Part shown: positions 16,270 to 27,600 of the stretch, piece after piece
How positions within the stretch are numbered: position 1 is the first letter of the stretch
Layout: every line of letters starts with the position of its first letter
Source of the DNA: Streptomyces spororaveus
GTDB lineage: Bacteria > Actinomycetota > Actinomycetes > Streptomycetales > Streptomycetaceae
Assembly: GCF_016755875.1 (NCBI RefSeq)
Contig: NZ_BNED01000005.1
Span: forward strand, 2,418,001-2,482,000
DNA length: 64,000 nucleotides
Reading direction: 5' to 3'
Notes under the pieces: model-generated
What the model was told of the DNA's origin: nothing
The model's input: only the letters and a program-made list of their open reading frames with translations
Databases searched by the model: none
Translations under genes and position numbers: made by a program

Positions 16270-17117
16270 CGACCACCCTCGCGGCACCCGACCCGGTCGC
16301 CGACTTCCCGGCGGAGCTGCGGCCGGCGCGTACCGACGTACGCACCGCGACCCGCACGTTCTTCTTCATCCTGTGGCGGGACATCTTCGTCACCGGCCGC
16401 GAACTGGGCCCCTTCCTCGCCCAGGTGCTCGTGGAGCCGTTCTTCATCCTGTTCGTCTTCGGTAAGGTCCTCGGCGAACTCGGTTACACCAGCGGCGGGT
16501 TCCAGCAGATCCTGCTGCCGGGCGTGGTGGCGCTCAACAGTTTCCTGGTCAGCCTGCAGAACACGGCGCTGCCCCTGGTCATCGACTTCTCCTGGACCAA
16601 GGAGATCGAGGACCGCCTCCTCGCGCCGATCCCCACCAGCCTGGTGGCCGTCGAGAAGCTGGTCTTCGGGGCGCTGCGCGGGATCATCGCCTCGCTGGTG
16701 ATGATCCCCGTCGGCTTCCTGATCCTCGACGACGTGTCCTGGCCGATGGACAGCTTCCTGCCCACGCTGGGCGTGCTGCTGATGGGTGCGCTGGCGGGCA
16801 GCACGGTGGGCCTCACCATCGGCACGCTGGCCCCGCCGCGGCACATCAGCGTCATCTTCGCGGTGACGCTGACTCCGCTGATGTTCACCGGCTGCACCCA
16901 GTTCCCCTGGCACAGCCTGGCGGACATCCGCTGGTTCCAGGCACTGTGCGCCATCAACCCGCTGACCTACGTCAGCGAGGGGATCCGCGCCCTGCTGCTG
17001 CCGCCCGGCGGTCCCGGCTCGATTCCGCTGTGGATCGATCTGCTCGCCCTGAGCGGCGCGATCGTGCTCTTCGGACTCATCGGCATCATGGGGTTCCACC
17101 GCAGGGCGCAGGACTGA
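16266..17117 (+). CDS. ABC-2 type transporter permease, DrrB type
   Basis: The 283-residue membrane protein pairs with the preceding ATPase, sharing a 4-bp ATGA overlap. It has about six hydrophobic segments, beginning near FFFILWRDIFVTG and ending with a helix rich in Leu, Ile and Gly (ALSGAIVLFGLIGIMGF). The central region SVIFAVTLTPLMFTGCTQFPW is typical of ABC-2 permeases of antibiotic exporters. It forms the membrane channel, probably as a homodimer with two ATPase copies. Confidence 0.92.
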   Translation: MTTTLAAPDPVADFPAELRPARTDVRTATRTFFFILWRDIFVTGRELGPFLAQVLVEPFFILFVFGKVLGELGYTSGGFQQILLPGVVALNSFLVSLQNTALPLVIDFSWTKEIEDRLLAPIPTSLVAVEKLVFGALRGIIASLVMIPVGFLILDDVSWPMDSFLPTLGVLLMGALAGSTVGLTIGTLAPPRHISVIFAVTLTPLMFTGCTQFPWHSLADIRWFQALCAINPLTYVSEGIRALLLPPGGPGSIPLWIDLLALSGAIVLFGLIGIMGFHRRAQD

Positions 17118-17208
17118 CCGCGCCCCTCCTCGTTCGTCCCTCTCCGGCCTCGTGCCCGGCCCGGCGCATTCGCGTCCGGCCGGGTGCGGGGCCGTTCCTC
17201 GTCAGTGA

Positions 17209-17230
17209 CGCCGGCAGGTGCCTGCCGGCG
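17209..17230. promoter_or_regulatory. 22-bp palindrome upstream of the acyltransferase
   Basis: The 10-bp arms CGCCGGCAGG and CCTGCCGGCG flank TG. It ends 30 bp before the acyltransferase ATG. It could be a repressor operator, an attenuating hairpin behind the transporter genes, or both. The remaining gap (17118-17260) shows no gene. Confidence 0.5.
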
Positions 17231-17260
17231 CCGTCCCGGAAGCAAAGGCATTCACGGATC

Positions 17261-18250
17261 ATGACCAATTCCGATTCCGAGCAGACTCCCCCGACCGATT
17301 CCGCCGGTCGTGCCGACCGGACCGGGACGGCCATCGTCTTTCCCGGCATGGGCCCCTCGGCATTCGCGGAGGTCGGAAAGTTCCTTCTGCTCGACCCCTA
17401 CGCGCGTCAGCGCCTCGCAGAGGCCGACGAGGCGCTCGGCTATTCGGTGTTCGACCGATTCCGCACCTCCGAGGAGGACTACTCGGTCTATTCGCAGATC
17501 GCCTTCCTGGTGAACTCGATGGCGATGGCCGACCGGGCGGTGGACACGCTCGGCATCTCTCCCACCGTCTGCACCGGCCCGAGCTTCGGCCAGAAGGCCG
17601 CCGCCGCCTTCGTCGGATCGCTGCCCTTCGCGGACGTCGTCCGGCTCACCGCGGACCTGGCCCGCTGCGAGGAGGAGTACTTCACCGGCGCGTACGAGGA
17701 CGTCGTCACGCACTCCTTCGTCCGCACCCCGCAGGAACGGCTGGACGAGATCCTCGCCGGCTTCGACGACCGCGGCGCCTGGTACGACATCTCGGGCCGG
17801 CTGGACGCCGGTTTCCACATGGTGTCCGTACAGGAGAAGGAGCTCGAAGGGCTGAAGGCGGGCATCAGCGCGGCAGGCGGCTACTCCATGTACTCGATGC
17901 GCCCGCCCGTGCACGCGGCGGCCTTCTCGGCGCTGCGCCGGAAGGCGGAGGAGGAGGTGTTCGCCGGGTACGAGCTGGCCGACCCCGCCCTGCCCGTGGT
18001 CGCCGACCAGGACGGCACGGTCGTCCGGGACGCCGCCGGGATGCGCACGATGATGCTGGACACCTTCGACCGGCCCATCCACTGGCCGAGTGTGGTGGCG
18101 TCGCTGAAGGGGCTCGGCGTGGGCACGGTGTGCGTGTCCGGCCCCGACAACCTCTTCCACCGCCTCGACCTCACCAAGGACAGCTTCGAGGTCGTGACGG
18201 TGGGGCTGCCGAAGAAGCGCTCCCGTGAGCGTGAGCGGCGCGTCGCCTGA
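17261..18250 (+). CDS. Stand-alone acyltransferase, putative 4-guanidinobutyryl(aminoacyl)-CoA:ACP transferase
   Basis: The protein has 329 residues with the fold of PKS acyltransferases but no KS or ACP. The entry motif is FPGMGPSAF rather than GQGSQ. The nucleophile elbow is TGPSFGQKAAAAF, so Ser is kept while the usual preceding His is Pro. A C-terminal His is present in PPVHAAAF. These departures fit dedicated starter transferases such as the VinK-type enzymes and the transferases of guanidinobutanoate-primed polyketides, not malonyl transferases. The likely role is moving the arginine-derived acyl group from CoA to the loading ACP of the first PKS protein, which lies outside the window. 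It stands between the exporter genes and the PKS and ends at a shared terminator. Confidence 0.82.
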   Translation: MTNSDSEQTPPTDSAGRADRTGTAIVFPGMGPSAFAEVGKFLLLDPYARQRLAEADEALGYSVFDRFRTSEEDYSVYSQIAFLVNSMAMADRAVDTLGISPTVCTGPSFGQKAAAAFVGSLPFADVVRLTADLARCEEEYFTGAYEDVVTHSFVRTPQERLDEILAGFDDRGAWYDISGRLDAGFHMVSVQEKELEGLKAGISAAGGYSMYSMRPPVHAAAFSALRRKAEEEVFAGYELADPALPVVADQDGTVVRDAAGMRTMMLDTFDRPIHWPSVVASLKGLGVGTVCVSGPDNLFHRLDLTKDSFEVVTVGLPKKRSRERERRVA

Positions 18251-18259
18251 CGACCACGG

Positions 18260-18303
18260 ACAAGGGCCGGGCCCCGCCTTTCGCGGTGGGGCCCGGCCCT
18301 TGT
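18260..18303. terminator. Bidirectional terminator between the acyltransferase and the PKS end
   Basis: A perfect 16-bp inverted repeat (18260-18275 and 18288-18303) with a 12-nt loop lies between two convergent genes. Its location marks the end of the PKS operon. Confidence 0.9.
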
Positions 18304-18344
18304 GCCTGTCCGGTGCTGCCGGCCGGCGCCGTCGGCCGGTGGTG

Positions 18345-21300
18345 TCAGCCGGTGGTGTCCAGCCACCCCTCGACGGCCTGCGCGGTCGTCGGAGCGTGCT
18401 CCTCCATCATGGTGAAGTGGTTGCCCGGCACGTCCACGGCGGTGTGCTCCAGGTCCCAGTACGAACGCCAGTCGCCGTCCGTGGAACGGGTCCAGTCGAA
18501 GAACCGCTCACCCGCCCGTATCAGCAGGGTCGGCGTCTTCACCGCTTCGGGCTTCCAGCCGCCGAACAACCGGAAGTACGCGCCCATCGCCAGCAGCCGG
18601 TTGTCGTCGACCGGTACGTAGGTGTCCTGCCGCTCGTCCATCCCCTCGGAGAGGCCGGGCTGGATGCCGACGATCGCGTCGTCGTCGTGCGAGTAGATGT
18701 CGATCATCACCACCGCCTGGGGGAAGACCCCCTCGCTCTCCAGTTTCCCGGCTACCGCGTGGGCGAGCATGCCGCCCGAGGAGTGGCCGAGGAGCACGAA
18801 CGGCGCACCGTCCGTGTGCCGGAGCACGGCCTCCGCCTGGGCCTCGATCACCGCGTCGGTGGTCGAGGGCAGCTGCTCGCCCCGCAGGAAGCCGGGGGCA
18901 CCGAGCGCGTGAACGTCCCGGCGGCCCCGGAAGGCGGAGGCGAAGCGCGCGTACTGGTGCGGGCCCGAGATCGACAGGATCGAGGAGAAGCAGACCAGCC
19001 CCGGCCGGGAATCACCGCGGGAGAGCCGCACGAGGCTCGGCGCCTTGCGCAGCTCGGCCGACGAGGCGAACGACGGCCGGAACCGCGACGCCTGCATGAG
19101 CAGTTCCATGAACTGCCCGGACGCACCTTGCGTTCCTGCCTCCTGGAGCATGGCGCCGAAGACACCGGCGGAGTCTTCCCCGCCACTGTCCGCCGCGCCG
19201 TCACGCGCCGGCGAGCCGGGAGCCTCGGCGAGTTCGGCCCGCAGCCGGCCGGCGACCAGCGCCGGTGTGGGGTGGTCGAAGAGCAGGGTGGCGGGCAGCC
19301 GCAGGCCGGTCGCCGCGTTCAGCTGGTTGCGCAGCTCGACGGCGGTCAGCGAATCCAGCCCCAGCTCCAGGAACTCCTGCGACTCCCCCACCGCGTCCGG
19401 CGACGGGTAGGCCAGTACGGCGGCCACCTGGGCCCGCACGAGGTCGAGCAGGACGCGCTCCTGCTCGTCCTGCGGCAGCCCGGACAGACCCGCGAGCCGT
19501 CGCGCGGCGGTGGATGCCGCCGAATCGGCGGCCTGATGTGCGGCGGCCCTGCGCGGACCGCCTCGCACCAGCCCGCGGAAGACGGCCGGAAGGGCTCCGG
19601 CGTCGGCCTGGGCCCGCAGGGGTGCGGTGTCCAGCCGCATGGCGACGAACGATGCTTCGCCGGTGGCGGGCTCCGGGTCGCCTGCGGACGCCAGGGCGCA
19701 CGCCGTGTCGAAGAGTGCCAGGCCCTCGTCCGAGGAGAGCGGGGCCAGTCCGGCTCGCGCCATCCGCTGGACGTCGGCGTCCGACAGCTCGCCGGTCATC
19801 GCGCTGCGCTGCTCCCACAGCCCCCAGGCCAGCGACACCGCGGGCAGCCCCGCCGCGCGCCGGTGCTGTGCGAGGGCGTCCAGGAAGGCGTTGGCCGCCG
19901 CGTAGTTGGCCTGCCCGGGGTTGCCGAGGGTGCCGGCGGCCGAGGAGAACAGGATGAACGCGGCGAGGTCCAGTCCGCGGGTGAGCTCGTGCAGATGCAG
20001 CGCCGCGTCGGCCTTGGGACGCAGCACCGTGTCGATCCGCTCCGGGCTCAGCGATGCCAGGAGCCCGTCGTCGACGCGGCCCGCCGTGTGCACGACGGCC
20101 GTGAGCGGGTGCGCGGCCGGGATGCCGGCCAGCAGTGCGGCCAGCGCCTCCCGGTCGGCGGCGTCGCACGCGGCGACGGTCGCCTCGGCTCCCAGTTCGG
20201 CCAGTGCGGCGACCAGCTCCGGGGCGCCCTCGGCGGCGGCCCCGCGCCGGCTGGTCAGCAGCAGGTGCCGTACGCCGTGCTCCACGACCAGGTGGCGGGC
20301 CAGCAGGCTGCCGAGCGATCCGGTGCCGCCGGTGATGAGGACCGTGCCGTCGGGGTCGAGGGCGGGTGCACGCTCCGTGCCCGCCACCGTCTCGGCGGCG
20401 GGGACCGCGGGAACCCGTGCCAGCCGGGCGGCGCGCAGGACTCCGTCACGGACGGCGAGCTGGGGTTCCCCGCTCGCCACGGCGGCGGCCAGGGGCGCGG
20501 CGAGGAGTGTTGCCGTCCCCGCGTCGTCGCCCCCGTACTCCGCGTCGAGGTCGAGCAGGACGAACCGCCCGGGATTCTCGGACTGCGCGGACCGCAGCAG
20601 GCCCCACACCGACGCGTACGCCAGATCGGGCACGCCCTCGCCGGGGAGCGCCTCGACCGCGCCGCGCGTGACCACGACCAGCCGTGACCCGGCGAGCGAG
20701 TCCTCGGCGAGCCAGCCCTGGACGAGCTCCAGCGCGTCGTGAGCCGCCTGCCGAACGGCGTCCGCCGAGGTCGCCGGCATCGCCACGCCCGCCGTATCGG
20801 CCCCGTCGGCAGGGCCCGGAGAGGCGTACGAGACCAGCACCGTGTCCGGCAGCGGCTTGCCCGCGGCCACGACTCCGGCGAGCGCGGACAGGTCCGCGTA
20901 CCCGTCGACGCCGACGCCGTCGTCCCGGAGCCCGGCCTCGAGGCCGAGCGGGTCGGCCCCGACCACGGCCCAGCGACCGCCGCCCGGAGCGTTCTTGGCG
21001 CTGTCCCCGGGTCCGTTGTACGTACGCGAAACCGTGCCCGGCGACGGCCACTCCAGCCGGAAGAGCGACTCGTGGAACACCGGCCCGTCCGCGGGCTTCA
21101 ACCGTGCCGGGTCAACCGCCCGCAGCAGCAGCGATTCCACCGACACGACCGGTGCGCCCCGCTCGTCGAAGGCAGCGAGCGACACGGCACCGGACCCGGC
21201 CGGTGCGAGCCGTACGCGGAGCGCGCCCGCACCGACCGAGTGCAGGGCCACACCGCTGAACGAGAACGGGAGCCGGATCCGGGTGTCCTCGTCGCCGCCG

Positions 21301-24300
21301 TCGGCCCCGGCACCGGTGGAGGTGAGGAACGGGCCGAGCGCGATGCCGTGCAGACCCGCGTCCAGCAGGGCCGGGTGCACACCGAAGTGGGCGGCCTGGG
21401 CGAGCGGTCCCTCGGGCAGCAGCAGTTCGGCGAACAGCTCGTCGCCGCGCCGCCAGGCAGCGCGCAGGTTGCGGAAGGCAGGGCCGTACGCGAACCCGCC
21501 CGCGGCGAACCGGTCGTACAGGTCGTCGGCGTCGAGCGGTTCGGCGTCCGCGGGGGGCCAGACGTCCAGGCCGGACGCCTCCGGCGCGGCTTCGGCCGCC
21601 TCCGTCGCGGCGAGCACACCACCGGCGTGCCGCGTCCACGGCACCTCGTGCCCCGGACGGTCCTCGCCGCCCAGGTCCTCGGGACGCGAGTGCACGTGCA
21701 CCGCGCGCCGCCCGGTCTCGTCGGGCGCGGCCACGGACACCCGCAGCTGGAGCGCCCCGCGCTCGGGAAGCACCAGCGGTGCCTCCAGGGTCAGCTCTTC
21801 GAGCAGTGCGCTGCCCACCCGCTGCCCGGCGTGGAGCGCGAGCTCCACGAAGGCGGTGCCGGGCAGCAGGACGGTGCCCGCGACGGCGTGATCGGCCAGC
21901 CAGGGGTGCGACGGGAGCGACAGCCGGCCGGTGAGCAGAAGCCCTTCGGAGTCGGGCAGTTCGACGGCCGCGCCCAGCAGCGGGTGTTCCGCCGCACCGA
22001 GTCCGGCGGAAGCCACATCGCCGACGGAGTGGACGGGCACGTCGATCCAGTAGCGCTCGTGCTGGAAGGCGTAGGTGGGCAGCTCGACGCTCTGGGCGCC
22101 GGTGCCGGAGAAATAGGTCTCCCAGTCGACGGTTGCGCCGTGGGTATGGGCGTGGGCGAGGGCCGTCGTGATCGTCTCGGGTTCGGGGCGGCCCTTGCGC
22201 AGGGCGGGCGCGAAGGTGGCGGCGCCGTCCTTGGCGAGGCAGTCCTGGGCCATGGCCGAGAGGATCCCGTCGGGGCCGAGCTCGATGTACGTGGTGACGC
22301 CCGCGGCCTCCAGGGCTCGGATCCCGTCCAGGAAACGGACGGCCTCACGGACGTGCCGCACCCAGAAATCGGCCGAGCCCATCTCGCCGGTGACGAGGTC
22401 CCCGGTGAGGTGGGAGACGACCGGGATGCGCGGCCTCGCGTAGGTCAGCCCCTCCGCCACCTTGCGGAAGTCGGCGAGCATGCCGTCCATGTGCGGCGAG
22501 TGGAACGCGTGGCTGACGGTGAGCTGCTTCGTCTTGCGGCCCTGCACGGCGAATCCGGCCGAAATCTCCATCACCGCGTGCACATCGCCGGCGACGACCA
22601 CCGACTGCGGACCGTTGACGGCGGCGATGCTCACCCGGTCGGTCAGCAGCGGGAGCACTTCGTCTTCGGTGGCCTGGACCGCGACCATGGCTCCGCCGGT
22701 GGGCAGTGCCTGCATCAGACGGCCGCGGGCCTCGACCAGCGTGCACGCATCGTCCAGCGAGAGCACCCCCGCCACGTGGGCTGCGGCGATCTCACCGATC
22801 GAATGACCGGCCAGGAAGTCCGGCTTCACACCCCACGACTCGACCAGCCGGAACAACGCCACCTCGACCGCGAACAACGCCGGCTGCGTATACACGGTCC
22901 GGTTCAGCAGATCACCGTCGGCCGCGAACAGCACCGCCTTCAACGGCACTTCGAGCCGCGCATCGAGCCTGTCACAGACCGCATCCAGAGCCCGCGCGAA
23001 CACCGGATACCTCGCATACAGCTCCGCACCCATACCCGGACGCTGACTCCCCTGCCCGGTGAACAGGAACGCAAGCTTTCCGGCACCCGCGGTCCCCCGC
23101 GTGAAACCGGCCGCCGTACCCTCCGACTCCAAAGCCGCCAGAGAACGCAGCAGCTCCTCACGGTCGCCCGCAACCACCACCGCACGGTGATCGAAAACCG
23201 CACGCCGCGTCGCCAGCGAGTACGCCACATCGACAACCCCGGAACGGTCCGACTCCGGCAAAGCCTCCAGATGCGCCCTCAGACGCCCGGCCTGACCACG
23301 CAACGCCTCCGCCGACTTCGCCGACACCACGAACGGCAGCACCCCCGCACCCACACCCGACTCCGGCTCCGACGCCGGCTCCGGATCGACGGCACGGACC
23401 GGCACGAGCTCGTCCGGCGCCTGCTCGATGATCGTGTGGGCATTGGTCCCACTGATACCGAAGGAGGAGATCGCCGCGCGGCGGGGACGGCCGGTCTCCG
23501 GCCAGGCCATCTCCTCGGTGAGGAGCGAGACGGCTCCCGCCGACCAGTCGACGTGCGGGGTCGGCTCGTCCACGTGCAGGGTCTTGGGGACGACCCCGTG
23601 ACGCATCGCCTGAACGATCTTGATGATGCCCGCGACACCGGCAGCCGCCTGCGTATGCCCCATGTTCGACTTGATCGAACCGAGCAGCAGCGGCCGCTCC
23701 TCCGTGTGCTCCTGACCATAGGTCGCCAGAAGAGCCTGCGCCTCGATCGGGTCACCCAGCGTCGTACCAGTACCGTGCGCCTCCACCACATCGACCTCGG
23801 CCGCCGACAGACCAGCACTGGCCAAAGCCTGACGGATCACCCGCTGCTGCGAAGGCCCGTTCGGAGCCGTCAGACCGTTGCTGGCGCCGTCCTGGTTGAT
23901 CGCCGAGCCCCGCACGATCGCCAGGACCGGGTGGCCCTTGGCCCGCGCGTCCGACAGCCGCTCGACGAGCAGCATACCGACGCCCTCACCCCACGCCGTA
24001 CCGTCGGCGGCGGCGGCGAACGGCTTGCAGCGGCCGTCGCTCGCGAGCCCGCGCTGACGGCTGAACGCGACGAACGTGCCGGGCGTGGCCATCACCGTGA
24101 CGCCGCCGGCCAGTGCGAGATCGCACTCGCCGTTGCGCAGTGCCTGCACGGCGAGGTGCAGCGTGACGAGCGAGGACGAGCAGGCCGTGTCGACGGTGAC
24201 CGCCGGGCCCTCCAGGCCGAAGGTGTACGAGACCCGGCCCGAGGCGACGCTGCCCGAGCTGGAGGTACCCATATAGCCTTCGAGGCCCTCCGGGGCGCGG

Positions 24301-24698
24301 TGCAGGAGGGTGCCGTAGTCGTTGTACATGACCCCGGCGAAGACGCCGGTGCGGCTGCCGCGTACGGCGGCCGGGTCGATGCCCGCGCGCTCGAACGCCT
24401 CCCACGACGTTTCGAGGAGCAGCCGCTGCTGGGGATCGGTGGCGAGGGCCTCGCGCGGCGAGATCCCGAAGAACGTCGGGTCGAAGTGGTGGGCGTCGTG
24501 CAGGAACCCACCGGCCCGGCTGTAGCTGGTACCCGGTCGGTCGGGGTCGGGGTCGAAGAGTGCCTCGACGTCCCAGCCGCGGTCGTCCGGCATGTCCGAG
24601 ATGGCGTCCCGGCCGTCCAGGACGAGTCCCCACAGGTCCTCGGGCGACCGTACGCCGCCGGGGAAACGGCAGGCCATCGCCACTATCGCGATCGGCTC
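18345..24698 (-). other. PKS module C2 with terminal TE: KS-AT(malonyl)-DH-KR-ACP-TE
   Basis: The KS has DTACSSS, the AT has GHSIGE and HAFH, and the DH has [11 protein letters not shown]. The KR reads VDDG where all others in the window read LDDG; the B-type Asp is kept. [18 protein letters not shown] has the catalytic Ser and Tyr. It forms the C2=C3 double bond. The TE domain encodes GHSSGG near 18785. Confidence 0.9.
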
Positions 24699-27600
24699 GT
24701 CGTCCCGGGCCGTGACGGCCGCCGGGGCTGCTGTCGCTTCCTGGCCGCCGAGCAGTTCGCCGTGCAGGAAGTCAGCGAGAACGTGGGGGGTCGGGTAGTC
24801 GAAGACGAGGGTGGCGGGGAGCCGTACGTCGGTCGCGGCGCCGAGGCGGTTGCGCAGCTCGACGGCGGTCAGCGAGTCGAAGCCGACCTCGCTGAACGAC
24901 CGTGCCGGGTCGACGGCGTCGGGCCCGGCGAAGCCGAGCACGGCCGCGACCTGAGCCCGCACGAGCTCCAGCACGGCTCCGGCCCGCTGGTCCGCGTCCA
25001 GGGCGGCCAGCTTCCGGGCGAAGGTGCCCCCCGCCGCGCCACCGCGGGCGGCGCGACGGGTGGGCGTCCGGACGAGACCGCTGAGCAGCGGCGGCAGCAA
25101 GCCACTGCCGGCCTGTGCGCGCAGCGCCGCCAGATCCAGCTTCACGGGAACGAACAGAGCCTGCTCGGACGCCGATGCCGCATCGAACAGAGCCACACCC
25201 TCGTCCGCGGAAAGCGCACTGACACCACCACGGCCCAGACGCTCCACATCCCCGGCACCCAGCTCACCCGCCATGCCCCCGGACTCCGCCCAAAGACCCC
25301 AGGCGAGGGAGGTCGCCGCCAGGCCCTGCGCCGTGCGGTGCTGGGCCAGGGCGTCCAGGAACACATTCGCTGCCGCGTAGTTCGCCTGACCGGCACCACC
25401 GAACACACCAGCAGCGGACGAGAACAGAACGAACATCGACAGACCGAGACCACGGGTCAGCTCATGCAGATTCCAGGCCGCATCCACCTTCGGACGCAAC
25501 ACCCCGGAAAGACGCTCCGGCGTCAGCGACGACACCACACCGTCGTCCAGCACACCAGCCGTATGCACCACACCCGTCAGCGGATACTCAGCCGGAATGC
25601 CGCTCAGTACCGACTCCAGCGCCGCACGGTCGGCCACATCACACGCCGCCCACCGAACCTCCGCACCCAGCGCGGTCAGCTCAGCGGTCAGTTCAGCAGC
25701 ACCCTCGGCCGCCCCACCACGACGACTCACCAGCAGCAGACGCCGGACACCACGCCCGACCACCAGATGACGGGCGAACAAACCACCCAGCGTGCCACTC
25801 GCACCCGTCACCAACACCGTGCCATCAGCATCGAGATCACGGCCGGAGCCGTCGACGACAGCAGCACGGGCGAGGCGCGGCACGAGCAGGGCGTCTTCGC
25901 GGACCGCCAGCTCGGGCTCACCGGTGGCGAGCGCGGCCGACAGCACGGCCGCGTCCACTTCGCCGTCGGCGTCGACGTCGATCAGGCCGAAACGGCCCGG
26001 GTTCTCCGACTGGGCGGAACGCACCAGACCCCACACCGGGGCATGGACCAGATCGGTCACGTCCTCGCCCGGCACCGCAGCCACCGCACCACGCGTCAGG
26101 AACACCAGACGCGCATCCGCGAACCGCTCGTCCGCCAGCCACTCCTGCACCAGACCCAGCGCACGCTCGACAGCCGCATGCACCGCACCCGACTCCAGGT
26201 CCGCGTCCGGAGCCACGCACGGCACCACCAGTGCCGCCGGAAGCTCACCGCCCTCGACAGCAGCCGCACCCAGCGCAGCCAGGTCCGCGTACACCTGAGA
26301 ACCGGCACCCAGCATCATCCAGTCGTCCGACGAACCGGCCGCGCCCCCGGCAGGAAGCACCGTCCAGTCGACCTGGAACAGCGCATCTCCTTGCCCGCCA
26401 CCGCTCGGACCGGTCAGCTGGTCGGGTGAGAAGGCGCGCAGCGCGAGGCTGCGTACGGAGGCGACGGGCGCGCCGTCCGCGTCCGCGATCTCCAGCGCCA
26501 CCGCGTCCTGGCCGGCCCGGGAGAGCCGTACGCGCAGGGTGTCCGCCCCCACGGCGTGGACCGCGACACCGCTCCATGCGAACGGCAGTCGCCCCTGCCC
26601 GGTGTCCTCGACGAGGGTGCCGAGGTTGATGGCGTGCAGGGCGGAGTCAAGCAGGGCCGGGTGCACGGTGAAATGCGCCGCTCCAGGCTCGGCTCCGTCC
26701 CCGAGGCTCACCTCGGCGTACACCTCCTCGCCCAGACGCCAGGCGGCACGCAGCCCCTGGAAGACCGGCCCGTAGCCGAAGCCGGAGTCCGCGAGCCCGT
26801 CGTACAGCCCCTCCACCGGGACGGATTCGGCCCCGGCAGGCGGCCAGACGCCGAAGTCGAACGCCGGGGTCTCCGCGCCTTCCGCCAGTACCGCGGTCGC
26901 GTGCCGGACCCACGCCTCGTCGTCCGCGGCGCTGTCCGAACGGGAGTGGAAGACCACCGAACGGCGGCCCGATGCGTCGGGCGCCGCGACGGTGATCTGG
27001 AGCTCGACTCCGCCGTGCTCGGGCAGCACCAGGGGGGCCGCGAGGGTGAGTTCGTCGATCAGGTCGCAGCCGACCTGGTCCCCGGCCCGGAGGGCGAGCT
27101 CGACGAAGGCGGTGCCGGGCAGCAGGACCGTCCCCGCCACGGCGTGGTCGGCGAGCCAGGGGTGGGTATCGAGCGAGAGCCGGCCGGTGAGGAGGAGCCC
27201 CTCCGCATCCGCCAGAGCCACGGAGGCGCCGAGCAGGGGGTGATCGGCGGATCGGAGACCCGCCGTGCTCACGTCCCCGCCGAGCGTTCCCGCGTCGAGC
27301 CAGTAGTGCTCGCGCTGGAAGGCGTAGGTGGGCAGGTCGACGCGCTGGGCGCCGGTCCCGGAGTAGTACGCCTGCCAGTCGACCGCGATCCCGCGGACGT
27401 GCGCCTGGGCGAGGGCCGTGGTGACGGTCTCGGCTTCGGGGCGGGTCGAGCGCAGGACCGGTATGAAGGCCGCGGCCTCGCCGGTGACACACTCCTGGGC
27501 CAGGGCGGAGAGGACGCCGTCGGGGCCGAGCTCGATGTACGTGGTGACACCCGCGGCCTCCAGCGTGCGGATGCCGTCCAGGAAACGGACGGCCTCACGG

